A stretch of DNA of 64,000 bases from Sambucus nigra (lineage: Eukaryota > Streptophyta > Magnoliopsida > Dipsacales > Adoxaceae): NCBI GenBank assembly GCA_949130495.1, contig OX422214.1:5130046-5194045 (forward strand), read 5' to 3'. The position numbers were made by a program, and so were the translations under genes. Positions 10,915 through 20,942 of the stretch are shown one piece after another; position 1 is the stretch's first letter, and each line of letters begins with the position of its first letter. The notes under the pieces are model-generated. The model was not told the DNA's origin and ran no database searches. It saw nothing but the letters and a program-made list of their open reading frames with translations.

Positions 10915-11391
10915 TCAACCCTGCCCCACCCCCTTCCCCCACCACACACACACACAAATAGCCCCCCATTTCAGAATTCCTATCACGCTATTACCATACA
11001 AACCGTACTGCATCTTCAAACTGTGCAAACCAACCATGTCATATAAAGTTGTTTGATCTTTCTCACAGTCAGAGTATAACGGTTGGTTCGCCTTAAATTT
11101 TAAACATTGGAAGACATCGTCAAGGTTTATCGTGATATCTTCACGAGCACTTGAACCTTGTACATCATCAATAACCTCATTCTCCTCTGCTTCATAAACT
11201 CCGTACGTATCATCAACTAAATCCTCTAACATATTATGATCTACGTCGTCCCCTTCTACATCTATCCTACTTGTTGAAGGTTGTTGTGAAGGTTGGTCGG
11301 GGACAAAAGGAACTTTCAATTCACCGTGAAAACTCCGCGTACGCACAAGAACTAGAAGGCTAGTATCTATGCGCACTATATGTAATTTCAA
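10915..11391 (-). pseudogene. CACTA TNPD-like transposase, N-terminal fragment
   Basis: The frame encodes an acidic segment (SRIDVEGDDVDHNMLEDLV) and a block FKANQPLYSDCEKDQTTLYDMVGLHSLKMQYGL, which resembles the 'LYPGC.K.T.L....L..LK' part of plant TNPD transposases. The same segment occurs at 63000-63343 in the second CACTA, where it runs on into the transposase core. Compared with that copy, this one has two deletions. One lies near 11340 and removes the equivalent of about 62215-62983, including the Transpos_assoc-like domain. The other is at about 10970, where coding stops abruptly at a GT-rich tract and all of the catalytic region is missing. The methionine at 11391 is therefore not a real start. 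Non-functional fragment. Confidence 0.65.
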
Positions 11392-11780
11392 GTATGTTTC
11401 ATTTAATTATCATACTATATATATATTGTTAGTTATACAAAGTAATTTTTAAAAAAAGTTGAAAAATCCCACCCCCATATGGAAAATAATCCAGTGGTCA
11501 TGCCACTTTTAAAATTGACCAACCCAACATCAATACACTATAATCCAATCGCAATGTCAACAACAAATGTGTATCCCGTACTCCTTCTAATTCATCTACT
11601 CAATTAATTATTTTCATCAATTAAACTAACAGTTAAAGTATACAATTATTAATTTTCTAATTTACAATGAGGGGAAATCCTACTTTCATATATTAATTTA
11701 GTAAAAAAATTAATAATCAATCAATTCATTTACAAAGGACACTACTTGCATATGAGAAAAAATATCTAATAAACCAATCA
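11392..11780 (-). other. CACTA 5' leader, non-coding
   Basis: Matches the second CACTA (about 61905-62170) in inverted orientation, including 'GAGTAGATGAATTAGAAGGA' and 'ACCACTGGATTA' blocks. No gene is seen; it is probably leader or promoter-proximal sequence of the transposon. Confidence 0.55.
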
Positions 11781-12330
11781 CACCCACACACACGCACACG
11801 CACACACACACACACATGCATGCAGCCCCACCCCCGTCACACCCTCCCCATCATTTTCCTCTCTCGCACATACGCATAAACACGCACAAACATGCACAAT
11901 ACATGCGCAAATACACACACAGACACACACACACACACACACGCAGCCCCACCCCTACCCCACCACCCACCCACCCATCCCTGCCCCACCTCCTTCCTCT
12001 ACAACACACACACACACACACACACCCACCCCCTTCCCCTTCCCCACCCCCACCACACACACACACACACACAACCTGCCCCACCCCCCACCACACACAC
12101 ACACACAGCCCTACACCCCTCCCCACCCCCACCCCCTTCCCCCACCACACACACACATGCACACACACACATACACACACACACGTACACACACCCATAC
12201 ACACACATGCACACATATATATACATGCACATATATAAATGGAAGAGAGAGAGAGAGAGAGAAAGAGAAACCAACCTGAAAGTAGAGAGAGTGAGAGCAA
12301 TGCATAGAGAGAGAGAGAGAGAAATGGGAG
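11781..12330. repeat. Compound (CA)n / CCCCACC / (GA)n low-complexity tract in CACTA leader
   Basis: Runs of (CA)n broken by C-rich CCCCACCCC blocks (11784-12210), then (GA)n at 12247-12330. The second CACTA has the matching order inverted: (TC)n at 61061-61118, then GT/GGGGTG-rich at 61130-61340. All long frames here are repeat artefacts. Confidence 0.8.
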
Positions 12331-12351
12331 GGAACAATGCGGTGAGGAAAA

Positions 12352-12497
12352 TGTGACACCCCGCCTAATTAAATACTGGGTGATCAGTCCTATATTAAAT
12401 TATATTCAAGGTGACGGTTGGTTCATTCTTAGCATCACTATCGTGAAAATAACTTTTCCAATTTAAACACCCTAAATAATTAAGCTAAGTGTCAAAA

Positions 12498-12530
<33 letters not shown>

Positions 12531-12953
12531 AGAGAGAAAAGAAAGTGGAAACGGGTCAGAGCCCGATTGTAAAAATGATTTAAAATTTGTTTAGCAAGTA
12601 TTTAAATTGTTTACTGGCCAATGCAACAACATATTAGTGCGGCACTCCCTTGAGAAATTCTCACCTCTCTACTAATGTGCACGCCTATCGCACTAACCTT
12701 CCCAATGGTTTAACTTATCTTAACATTAGGTTTCTCGTAAGATTTAAACTGACAAATTCAATTGTTTGAGAGGTTAATTTCATTTAACAACAAAGTTCTC
12801 AATTAAACCTTATTTACTAATAAAGTTTCTCAGTAACACATTATACTTTTCAAACACTTATTCCCCAATTGAAATAATTATTCATTTCTTACTTACCTTA
12901 AGCATAGTAGGTAGTTCCCAAATTCAGATTTAAATATATATATTAATCCTCAT

Positions 12954-13004
<51 letters not shown>

Positions 13005-15007
13005 TAACAGCACCCCACATAACAATTATGGTGCGGGCATACTCTGTTATCCAGTCCCCGTATCACTCGTACTAAGGGAAATACAAGTTCGGAATCACTT
13101 TCGAATTGTATTTAAACAAAACACAAACAATATTGAGGCGAAGCATAGTTTCCAAGTCCAAGAGGTCAGCACATACCCTCACGTATCTTAGGACCGTCTG
13201 ACTATCGATCCGATAGCCTGTACCTAGGATTCCTATCTTCTTGGGTATGAGTCAGTATCCCCCATAAAGGTTCCATCGAGATAAGACTGTCCCAGCGTGG
13301 TAACCTCAGGGATAGCAAGTAGCATGGCATGATTTTTACACGTATATAGTATATGCATAAACACATTCATATAAATTTTACTACGATTAGCATATCAAAT
13401 TTAGGTACATCTCATAACCCATAATTATGATATTTATCCTTATTTCTCATTGTTTAGTTATCACATATAATGAGTCGTTTCTTACTTTAATTTGAGGAAT
13501 TATTCCAACTTACTACGTAACACTCATGGATTCTTATCTTCCCAAATTGTAATTTTAGTAGGTACTCATTTATTTCCCAACGTAACTACCTTACGCGTCT
13601 CCCCACTTTAATTCATAGTTCCATCGTCCCTTATATGTAAACATCCCCGAAAATGTAAATCTCATCTTACGTTAAAGGTTTCATATTTTTAATAAGTCCT
13701 ACTGGTCTTTTTTATCTCCCAAAATATTTTAATAAGGATGTCAAAGGATTATTATTCATCTAAATTTAATTCAGCTCTTTAGAAGGGTAAAATATGAGTC
13801 TTCCAGGAGGGGTCGATCGATCGATAGAAAGGGCTCGATCAATCGAACCTTCGATCGATCGAAGCTCTTGGCTCGATCGATCGATCAAGCAGGTATGGCG
13901 AAATCTGCAGAATATCAGTTACGGGTTCTATCATCCAACATCATCCAAATCAAGATTTTTAACTCCCAAACTCCCAGAAATTTGTACCACAATCATTCTA
14001 AACTCAAATGGACAATATTAAACGTAAGGCCTGTGAGTTTTTCATCCAGAATCATGGATTAAAATGCCAAAATTTATACAATTCTTATGAACCCTAAAAT
14101 TTTCTTTAAAATAATTCAAATCATTCTTTTTCCAGAATTTCTACTTCTAATCCATCGTAAATCCGTGGTTCAACCTCTACATGTGAAGGGGAATTCCAGA
14201 TTATCATTTATATCACTACAACATGCAATTATTAATCTCCAAAATGGGTTTTCTTTCATGGAAACTCACCCTAATCAACCGTAAACTAATATTAATGAAG
14301 CATTAACGAAATTAAGCAGGATAAATACTTTCTTGGAGAATTTTGTTTCTGATTTACGGCTGAAATCGGTGTGGTGGTGATCCTTGTTATACGATCTATC
14401 GTTTGGCGGCGACGGCGGCGCAAACGGGGGAGTTTTTGGCCTAGAACTCTTGGGCAAGCTCTCTACTTCCTTCTCCAATGTCCGTTTCTTATTTTTGGTT
14501 GAGTTAACCCTAGAAGGAAACCTTAAACATCTGATATAACTCTAAAATTTTCGTGGGTTTTTAAGCTTAAAAAGGTAAAATGTCCAAAATGCCCTCCAGG
14601 GGTGTCAATTAGGCCTAAAAATGCCCCGAGACTCAAACTAAACCCCCGGGTACATTATTTTGACTATCTCGACCCTTACGGACACATTGGCGCACTCAAA
14701 ATGACCATACAGGTGACTTATAATTTATTCACTATTATTAATCAACATTTAGTCCCGACACGACACGGGCGCATCCCAACTTAAATTTCCAAAATTGACA
14801 TTTTATTCACTCATGACATTTAATAGAACCAATATCATATATTACTTTACTCATTAGTAATATTCAATAAATTTCCAATGGTTACTAACTCTCGTCACGT
14901 TAGTAATTATAACAAATTTAATTATCTGGATTTATATTAAATTAATATCTCACATTAAATTTAATAAATCCCTAAATTTATAAAGCATAAAAATACGGGG
15001 TATTACA
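12352..15007 (-). repeat. Tekay left LTR (3' LTR in element orientation)
   Basis: The 2656-bp LTR keeps a segment of about 395 bp (13535-13929) that the other LTR has lost. That segment includes a cluster of GATCGATCGA-type words (13812-13886). It lacks a roughly 400-bp segment present in the other LTR at 20035-20441, replaced here by (TA)14 at 12501-12528. A second TA tract lies at 12957-13003. Confidence 0.88.
12957..13003. repeat. (TA)n microsatellite in Tekay LTR
   Basis: About 23 TA units directly before 'CTAACAGCACCCCACATAAC'. The same junction with a longer TA tract is at 20878-20941 in the partner LTR. Confidence 0.9.
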
Positions 15008-15016
15008 TACTTCCCT

Positions 15017-15568
15017 CTAATAACGAAATTTCGTCCCGAAATTTGAAAAATAAGGCATACCTGGTAAGAATAGATCCGGGTATCTCTCGTACATATTTGC
15101 CTCGCGCTCCCAGGTGGATTCCTCCACATAATGATGCTCCCACTTGACCCGTATAAGTGGAACTAGTTTCGACCTCAATCTCCTTTCACTATGGTCTAGG
15201 ATAGCCATTGGTCTCTCCTCGTAAGAGCTATCAGGATGTAAGTCTATCTATTCTATTGGGATGTGGGTGTGGGCCATATCATCCTGAAGGTATCGTCTCA
15301 ACGACGAGATGTGGAACACATCGTGAATGCGATGTAAATGCTCTGGCAGCCTCAATCTGTATGGTACCGGCCCAATCCTCTTGATAATGGGAAATAGTCC
15401 CCCGTACCTCGGGGCCAATTTACCTTTCTTCCCGAACCTCATCACTCCTTTTATAGGAGATACACGTAGTAAAACTTGGTCCCCCACATTAAACTCCCGA
15501 AAGAACCATTTTGCATCGGGGTAGCTTTTCTGCCTGTCCTGGGCTACTCGAATGCAACTCCTGATCAT
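15017..15568 (-). pseudogene. Tekay pol: integrase C-terminus and chromodomain-like tail
   Basis: Two frame pieces. 15568-15248 encodes the integrase C-terminal region (RFGKKGKLAPRYGGLFPIIK, then RIHDVFHISSLRRYL), the part that contacts DNA in gypsy integrases. An in-frame stop at 15248-15250 separates it from 15208-15017, which encodes LVPLIRVKWEHHYVEESTWE and ends RYPDLFLPGMPYFSNFG. This tail matches the chromodomain-like module of Tekay/Del chromoviruses, thought to direct insertion toward heterochromatin (family knowledge). The final stop at 15017 is 10 bp from the LTR, the expected spacing before the PPT. Because of the internal stop this tail would not be translated with the rest. Confidence 0.8.
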
Positions 15569-15589
15569 CTGAATCCTAGCGAAGGTTTC

Positions 15590-16384
15590 CTAAATCACCT
15601 CTGGTCCGAGCAACTTGTTATCCCCCACCTCTAGCCAACAAGTTGGGGAACGACAAGGTCTTCCATACAAATCCTCAAATGGAGCCATGCCAATCGTGAA
15701 CTGATAAGAGTTATAATAAGCGAACTCCACCAGTGGAAGATGTGGCTCCCAACCTCCTCCAAAATCAAGGACACACATGCGTAACATATCCTCCAACATC
15801 TTATTAGTAAGCTCTATTTGTCCATCAATCTGTGGGTGATAAGCTGAACTCAACCTTAACTCTGTACCCACAGCCTCCTGAAAGATCTCCCAGAAACGCG
15901 ACAAGAAAATCTTGTCTCTATATGACACAATATTCAGGGGCACCCCATATAATCTGACTATCTCAGCAATGAACAACTGAGCATACTGACCCGTGGTATA
16001 GTCTGTCCGTACCGGAAGAAAATGAGACACCTTGGTCAAACGATCCACAATCACCCAGATGGAGTCGTGGCCCCGCTGTGATGTAGGCAACCCAATAATA
16101 AAATCCATAGAAATACTCTCCCACTTCCACGCGGGTATTTCCAATGGCTGAAGTAACCCTGACGGTTTCTGGTGGTCCACCTTTACCAGCTGGAAGGTGG
16201 AACACTTGGACACGAACTCAGCAATGCCCTTTTTCTTCCCACTCAACCAGTATTGCTGCCTCATATCCTGGTACATCTTATCTCCCCCAGGATGCACTGC
16301 AAATCGGGACCCGTGAGACTGGGTCATCACTGCATGACGCAAGTCTGCTCCTTCTGGGACCACCAATATCCCATTAAACCCCAA
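15590..16384 (-). pseudogene. Tekay pol: integrase core, inactivated
   Basis: Encodes the zinc-binding N-terminus (SHGSRFAVHPGGDKMYQDM ... KCSTFQLV), the catalytic core (WESISMDFIIGLP), and the region ending SSAYHPQIDGQIELTNKMLE. In active members the core carries a D,D,E triad and the N-terminus an HHCC motif. Here the second catalytic aspartate is a tyrosine (NIVSYRDKIF, codon TAT near 15927) and the second cysteine of HHCC is a phenylalanine (CSTF). The first aspartate (SMDF) and the glutamate (GQIE) remain. Stops bound the piece at 15590-15592 and, upstream, at 16433-16435. The enzyme cannot be functional as encoded. Confidence 0.85.
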
Positions 16385-16432
16385 ACCCCCATTAGAACTA
16401 ACAGAATAGGACTCAGCTCCCTCGGCTAAAAG

Positions 16433-17278
16433 TCATACAATCTGCTCCTGGCAAAATGGGTCTGCGGTCTGCGCCTGTATCACCCTCGTAACAATCTCGA
16501 GTGTCACGGTCATGACAGATATGAAGGAATGGGCTATTGCGTCCTGGTGACCCAACTCTTTCCACTTTGCTTTCCAGACGTCCACTACATCATCTACCGG
16601 TCTACGGCTCAACGCATCAGCAACTACGTTGGCTTTCCCTAGATGGTACTGTATGTCAAACTGGTAGTCCTTCACAAACTCTAACCACCTGCGCTGATGC
16701 ATATTCAGCTCTCGCTGAATGAACAGGTACTGTAGTGACTTGTGGTTTGTGAACAAGCAAAATTTCTCCCCCAATAAATAGTGCCTCCATATCCTCAATG
16801 CAAAAACGACCGCTGCTAACTCTAGGTCGTGGGTGGGGTAATTCTTCTCATGCTCCTTAAGCTTGTAGGAGGAAAAAGCTATAGCCTTATCCTCCTGTTG
16901 AAGTACTCCCCCAAGTCCCCGCAAAGAGGCATCGGTGTAAACCAGATACTCCACGCCTGGTTTAGGTAAAGCAAGGATCGGTGCTGAAGTAAGCTTGTCC
17001 TTCAGCTCGTCGAAAGCCAAATGATAAGCATCATCCCAAACATATGGTATCCCCTTGCGAGTCAGGTTCGTCAATGGACCTGCTATTTTGGAGAAACCCC
17101 TAATGAATCTCTTGTAGTATCCGACTAATCCCAAGAAACTATGTACTTCCGTCGGTGTCGTGGGCTGTCCCCACTCCTTCACCACTGACACTTTACTCGG
17201 GTCAACTGCTATCCCTTGTTCAGAAACAACATTTCCCAAGAACTGTACTTCCCGCAACCAAAATCCGTACTTCTCCTA
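16433..17278 (-). pseudogene. Tekay pol: RT thumb/connection and RNase H, inactivated
   Basis: Begins after a stop at 17276-17278 with [20 protein letters not shown] (end of RT), then the RT-RNase H linker ([19 protein letters not shown]), then RNase H. Catalytic landmarks visible are [10 protein letters not shown] (first Asp), [13 protein letters not shown] (Glu) and VVADALSRR (last Asp). The third acidic position, usually Asp in F-T-D-H-K-S-L, is Asn here ([13 protein letters not shown], codon AAC near 16755). Ends at a stop, 16433-16435, where coding should continue into integrase. Reads as a decayed but easily recognised Ty3/gypsy RNase H. Confidence 0.85.
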
Positions 17279-17317
17279 CTTAGCATACAACTGATGCTCT
17301 CGTAGAGTCTGAAGAAC

Positions 17318-17868
17318 CTAACTCAAGTGCTCGGCATGCTCCTCCTTGGAGTGTGAGTATATTAGGATGTCATCTATGAAGACGATGACAAACTGATCCA
17401 AGAACTCTCTGAACACTCGGTTCATCAAGTCCATGAATACGTATGGAGCATTTATGAGTCCAAATGGCATCACTCTGAACTCATAGGATCCATATCTCGT
17501 CAGGAAAGTAGTCTTTGAAACATCCTTCTCCCTAATACGTAGCTGATGGTACCCTAACCTCAGATTTATCTTCGAAAAGAAAGTTGCTCCCCTCAGCTGG
17601 TCGAACAGATCATCGATTCGAGGCAACGAATACTTGTTCCGTATCGTGACCTTGTTCCTCTCCCCGTAGTCCACACATAGTCTCAGTGAACCATCTCTCT
17701 TTTTCACAAACAAAACTGGAGTGCCCCAAGGTGAGGTGCTCCTACGAGTGAAGCCCTGACCTAACAGCTGCTTTATCTGATCTCGTAACTCTCGCATCTA
17801 TGCCAGAGCCATACGATATGGAGCGCGTGCTATAGGTCGAGTATCTGGTAATAAATCTATAACAAAAT
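17318..17868 (-). pseudogene. Tekay pol: reverse transcriptase palm and fingers
   Basis: 17797-17318 encodes the RT core: [53 protein letters not shown] and the catalytic box [12 protein letters not shown], in which the two aspartates needed for catalysis are present. The expected upstream link (DFVIDLLPDTRPIARAPYRM) lies at 17868-17801 but is cut off by a stop (17798-17800) and, on the other side, by a frameshift near 17880. A further stop (17318-17320) ends the piece. RT copies RNA into DNA in the cytoplasmic particle. This is the best-preserved domain of the element. Confidence 0.87.
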
Positions 17869-18616
17869 CTATCTCTCGACTAGGGGTAAGCCTGGTATCT
17901 CCTGAAATACATCGGAATACTCATGAACAACTGGGATCGAATCTAAGGGAATTACAACCTCCTTAAAGGTATCCTCCTCTATGTAATATAAATGAGCGGT
18001 CGAGCCTCCCTCTGGGCTAGGCATCGGCACTACAAGCATCTCTTGCCCCGGAATGGTAAAGACAATACTACCACCGAAATAATCTATCATGGCTCTGTAA
18101 GCCGTGAGCCAATCCATACCAATAATAACGTCGTGCTCATGCATATCTAAGACTAACATGTCTGCTGGTAATACCAAGCTACCGATCTCTACCCCCACAC
18201 CCCAGCATATAAATAAAATTACTGATCCATTTCCCAATGGTGAGTCTACACACGTTACAGTGTTCTCTGCTGTATCTAATAACCCTAAGGCCTTCACAAA
18301 ATGGGTAGCTATAAAATAGTGCGTCGCCCCAGTCAAATAAAACACAACCCATAGTACCATGGATAGGAAACATACCCTCAATCGCGGGCGATTCCTGTGG
18401 AGCTGCTACCTGGTGGACGTTATAGACACGTTCGTACTGTAACTGCCCCTGCTGTACTGGAGCGGCTGGAATGGCTGGTAGAGATGGTACTTGAGCTGGT
18501 GCTGGGAGCGCGAAGGGAAAAAGTGGCCTTTGTGGCTCATTACGGGCACCCTGCTGCTGTGGGGCCCTATCACCCTGTGGACAATCCTGGCGCTTATGGT
18601 CATTCTTGCCGCACAC
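17869..18616 (-). pseudogene. Tekay pol: aspartic protease region with frameshift at the active site; CCHC knuckle upstream
   Basis: From the right, the frame at 18616 and just upstream encodes a CCHC zinc knuckle (CFVCGKNDHKRQDCP, C-X2-C-X4-H-X4-C) that binds RNA in Gag. It continues through a Pro/Ala/Gln-rich linker to CVLFDWGDALF. The second frame (18381-17869) carries TGATHYFIATHFVKALGLL and the protease body (MLVLDMHEHDVIIGMDWL, a normal feature after the active site). The catalytic aspartate and the Thr-Gly-Ala that should follow it are in different frames, consistent with loss of about 2 nt near 18332. A second frameshift near 17880 disconnects the protease from RT. Confidence 0.8.
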
Positions 18617-18971
18617 GAAACATAGGCCCCTGAAATTACCTCCCCTCTGTACCTGCTGATTACAGCCCTGCTGGCCATTACCACCCCGCCATTGGCCCTG
18701 CTGGCCCTGATGAAATCGCTGTTGGCCCTGATGGCCCTGCTGCTGGCAGTGTTGGCCTTGCTGGCCCTGATGATTAGGTTGGCCCTGCTGACCCTGCCTA
18801 AATCCCCCAAATCCCTTCCTGGAATCTACTGATCGTAACCGCTTAGTAGGGTCCCCCTAATGGGAACTCTCCTCATGCGGGCGAGTCTGTCCCTAAAAAT
18901 GTCGGTGCTCCAATAGCATCATTACCCCCTGTCCTCCCCTGCTGGCTAGACTCTCCTTCTCGCTTGCCTCC
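18617..18971 (-). pseudogene. Tekay gag C-terminal linker, Gln/Gly-rich
   Basis: The frame continuous with the zinc knuckle is built of GQQGQ-type repeats (for example RFHQGQQGQWRGGNGQQG) from about 18780 to 18650, a usual spacer between capsid and nucleocapsid in this lineage. A stop at 18972-18974 detaches it from the capsid part. The Ser/Arg/Ala-rich frame at 18810-18406 is a shadow of this repeat. Confidence 0.65.
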
Positions 18972-19700
18972 CTACAGATGGAAGCGATGGTCCTGACAGT
19001 GTAGCAAAGCAGCATTGAGTACATTTGTGTAAGTACTCAGAGTTAGATTCCCTATAAGGTGCTGACGGATCCTCCAAGCTAACCCGTCCACAAATAACAA
19101 TATCTTCTTGCCCTCAGTGGGTGCCTCATCTGGCACTATAGTGAGAAGTCTTGTGAACTCCTCTTCATACTTAGCAACAGTAGAATTTTCCTGCTTCAAG
19201 TTCAGTAACTTTTGCCTCATCTCAGTTTGCACGGCGGTCGGAAAATACTTGTTGTCAAACCGCTCCCAGAATGACTGAATCGGGATAGTATCCCTCTCCT
19301 CCAAGGTGGTGGTGGACTCCCACCACTTCAAAGTGCCCCCCACTAGCTTAAATGAAGCCAACAACTGTTTCTTTACGTATGTGCACCCATACATACACAG
19401 ATTCCTCTGGATATCTTTCTTCAATTGGTTGACGATGATGATATCTAAACTACCCGAGAACTCAGGGGGCTGCGCCTTCTGAAAGGCATCCCTAACCTGC
19501 TCCCATGCAGATGGAAGTTGTGCAGGTACTGGCGCCACTGCCTGAACTTGGGGTGGATCCTGTTGTACTATCGCTAGCGCGACATTCACCGCCTGAGCAA
19601 CAATTGCGGCTACCTTATTAGCATTCATCGTTCCCTGAGCCGGAGTTACTGGCTGCTCGGCTTGGGCACGCCTTTCCTTTGGTGCACGTCTCGGAGGCAT
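18972..19700 (-). pseudogene. Tekay gag: capsid-type domain (retrotrans_gag)
   Basis: 242 residues starting MPPRRAPKERRAQAEQ, a typical Tekay gag start, 172 bp from the PBS. A Pro/Ala/Val-rich leader is followed by the conserved gag core: FQKAQPPEFSGSLD, then KWWESTTTLEERDTIPIQSF and WERFDNKYFPTAVQTEMRQK, then LLNLKQENSTVAKYEEEFTR. This domain assembles the particle that packages element RNA. The frame stops early (HRFHL-stop, 18972-18974) before the linker and CCHC knuckle, so Gag would lack its nucleic-acid-binding part and cannot continue into pol. Confidence 0.85.
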
Positions 19701-19871
19701 CTTAAACGTGAAGAAATTTATTAGTCTATAGTTATTATCAAATCTGAAAATAGCTGAAGACGTAATCGTAAAAGCAGGAATACAACAATCCTAAAAATAG
19801 GGCTCTATAACTAGAATGCTAAGTTGAAAGCGAAACAAGTCGTACAGATCCTAAGGACACTAGAACCTGAT

Positions 19872-19883
19872 GCTCTGATACCA
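19872..19883 (-). other. Primer binding site (tRNA-iMet type) of the Tekay element
   Basis: The minus strand reads TGGTATCAGAGC, two bases inside the right LTR (which begins at 19886). This matches the usual plant tRNA-iMet PBS. Confidence 0.9.
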
Positions 19884-19885
19884 CC

Positions 19886-20873
19886 TGTGACACCCCGCCT
19901 AATTAAATATCGGGTGATCAGTCCTTTATTAAATTATAATCAAGGTGACTGTTGGTTCATTCTTAGTATCACTGTTGTGAAAATAACTTTTCCAATTTAA
20001 ACACCCTAAATAATTAAGCTAAGTGTCAAAACCATTTTTTTTTAGACATTAGTTTCCAATTTTTTTTTTTTTGTAATCCAACATTTAATTCTTTAATTAA
20101 ATGATAAGTTAAGAATCATCCAACAAATATACTGGAACAACCAATCCAAATAATTAAATATCCAACTAAGTAATTCCAACATTAAAACTTAACGGGAAAC
20201 ATCCTGACGGTAATAACTCCCAAAATGTAAATACTGGAAATAAATGAATCGCAATATCCAATAAACAACTGAATAATGGAAAGGGAGACACATGCCCAAC
20301 TGAATAAATAGTACTAGTAGTGGAATCAACAAATGAGATCGTTTAAGCTAGAGGCCTGCAACTCCCACCTAAGTTGCAGCGCGTTCCTTCCAAAGGATTC
20401 TATGCAAGACGCCCCTGTGGCTGGGCACCTGTAATATATACATATATATACAAGAGAGAAAAGAAAGTGGAAACGGGTGAGAGTCCGATTGTAAAAACGA
20501 TTTAAAATTTGTTTAGCAAGTATTTAAATTATTTACTGGCCAATGCAACAATATATTAGTGCGGCACTCCCTTGAGAAATTCTCACCTCTCTACTAATGT
20601 GCACGCCTATCGTACTAACCTTCCCAATGGTTTAACTTATCTTAACATTAGGTTTCTCGTAAGATTTAAACTGACAAATTCAATTGTTTAAGAGGTTAAT
20701 TTCATTTAACAACAAAGTTTTCAATTAAACCTTATTTACTAATAAAGTTTCTCAGTAACACATTATACTTTTCAAACACTTATTCCGCAATTGAAATAAT
20801 TATTCATTTCTTACTTACCTTAAGCATAGTAGGTAGTTCCCAAATTCAGATTTAAATATATATATTAATCCTC

Positions 20874-20942
<69 letters not shown>

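Noticed and set aside
11816..12359. Long overlapping frames on both strands rich in Thr/His/Pro or Cys/Val
   Set aside because: They are translations of (CA)n, CCCCACC and (GA)n repeats; no domain or start context.
16144..16429. Plus-strand frames over Tekay integrase, and similar ones at 16537-16722, 15327-15524 and 18104-18633
   Set aside because: Antisense shadows of the pol domains; only the minus strand shows family motifs.
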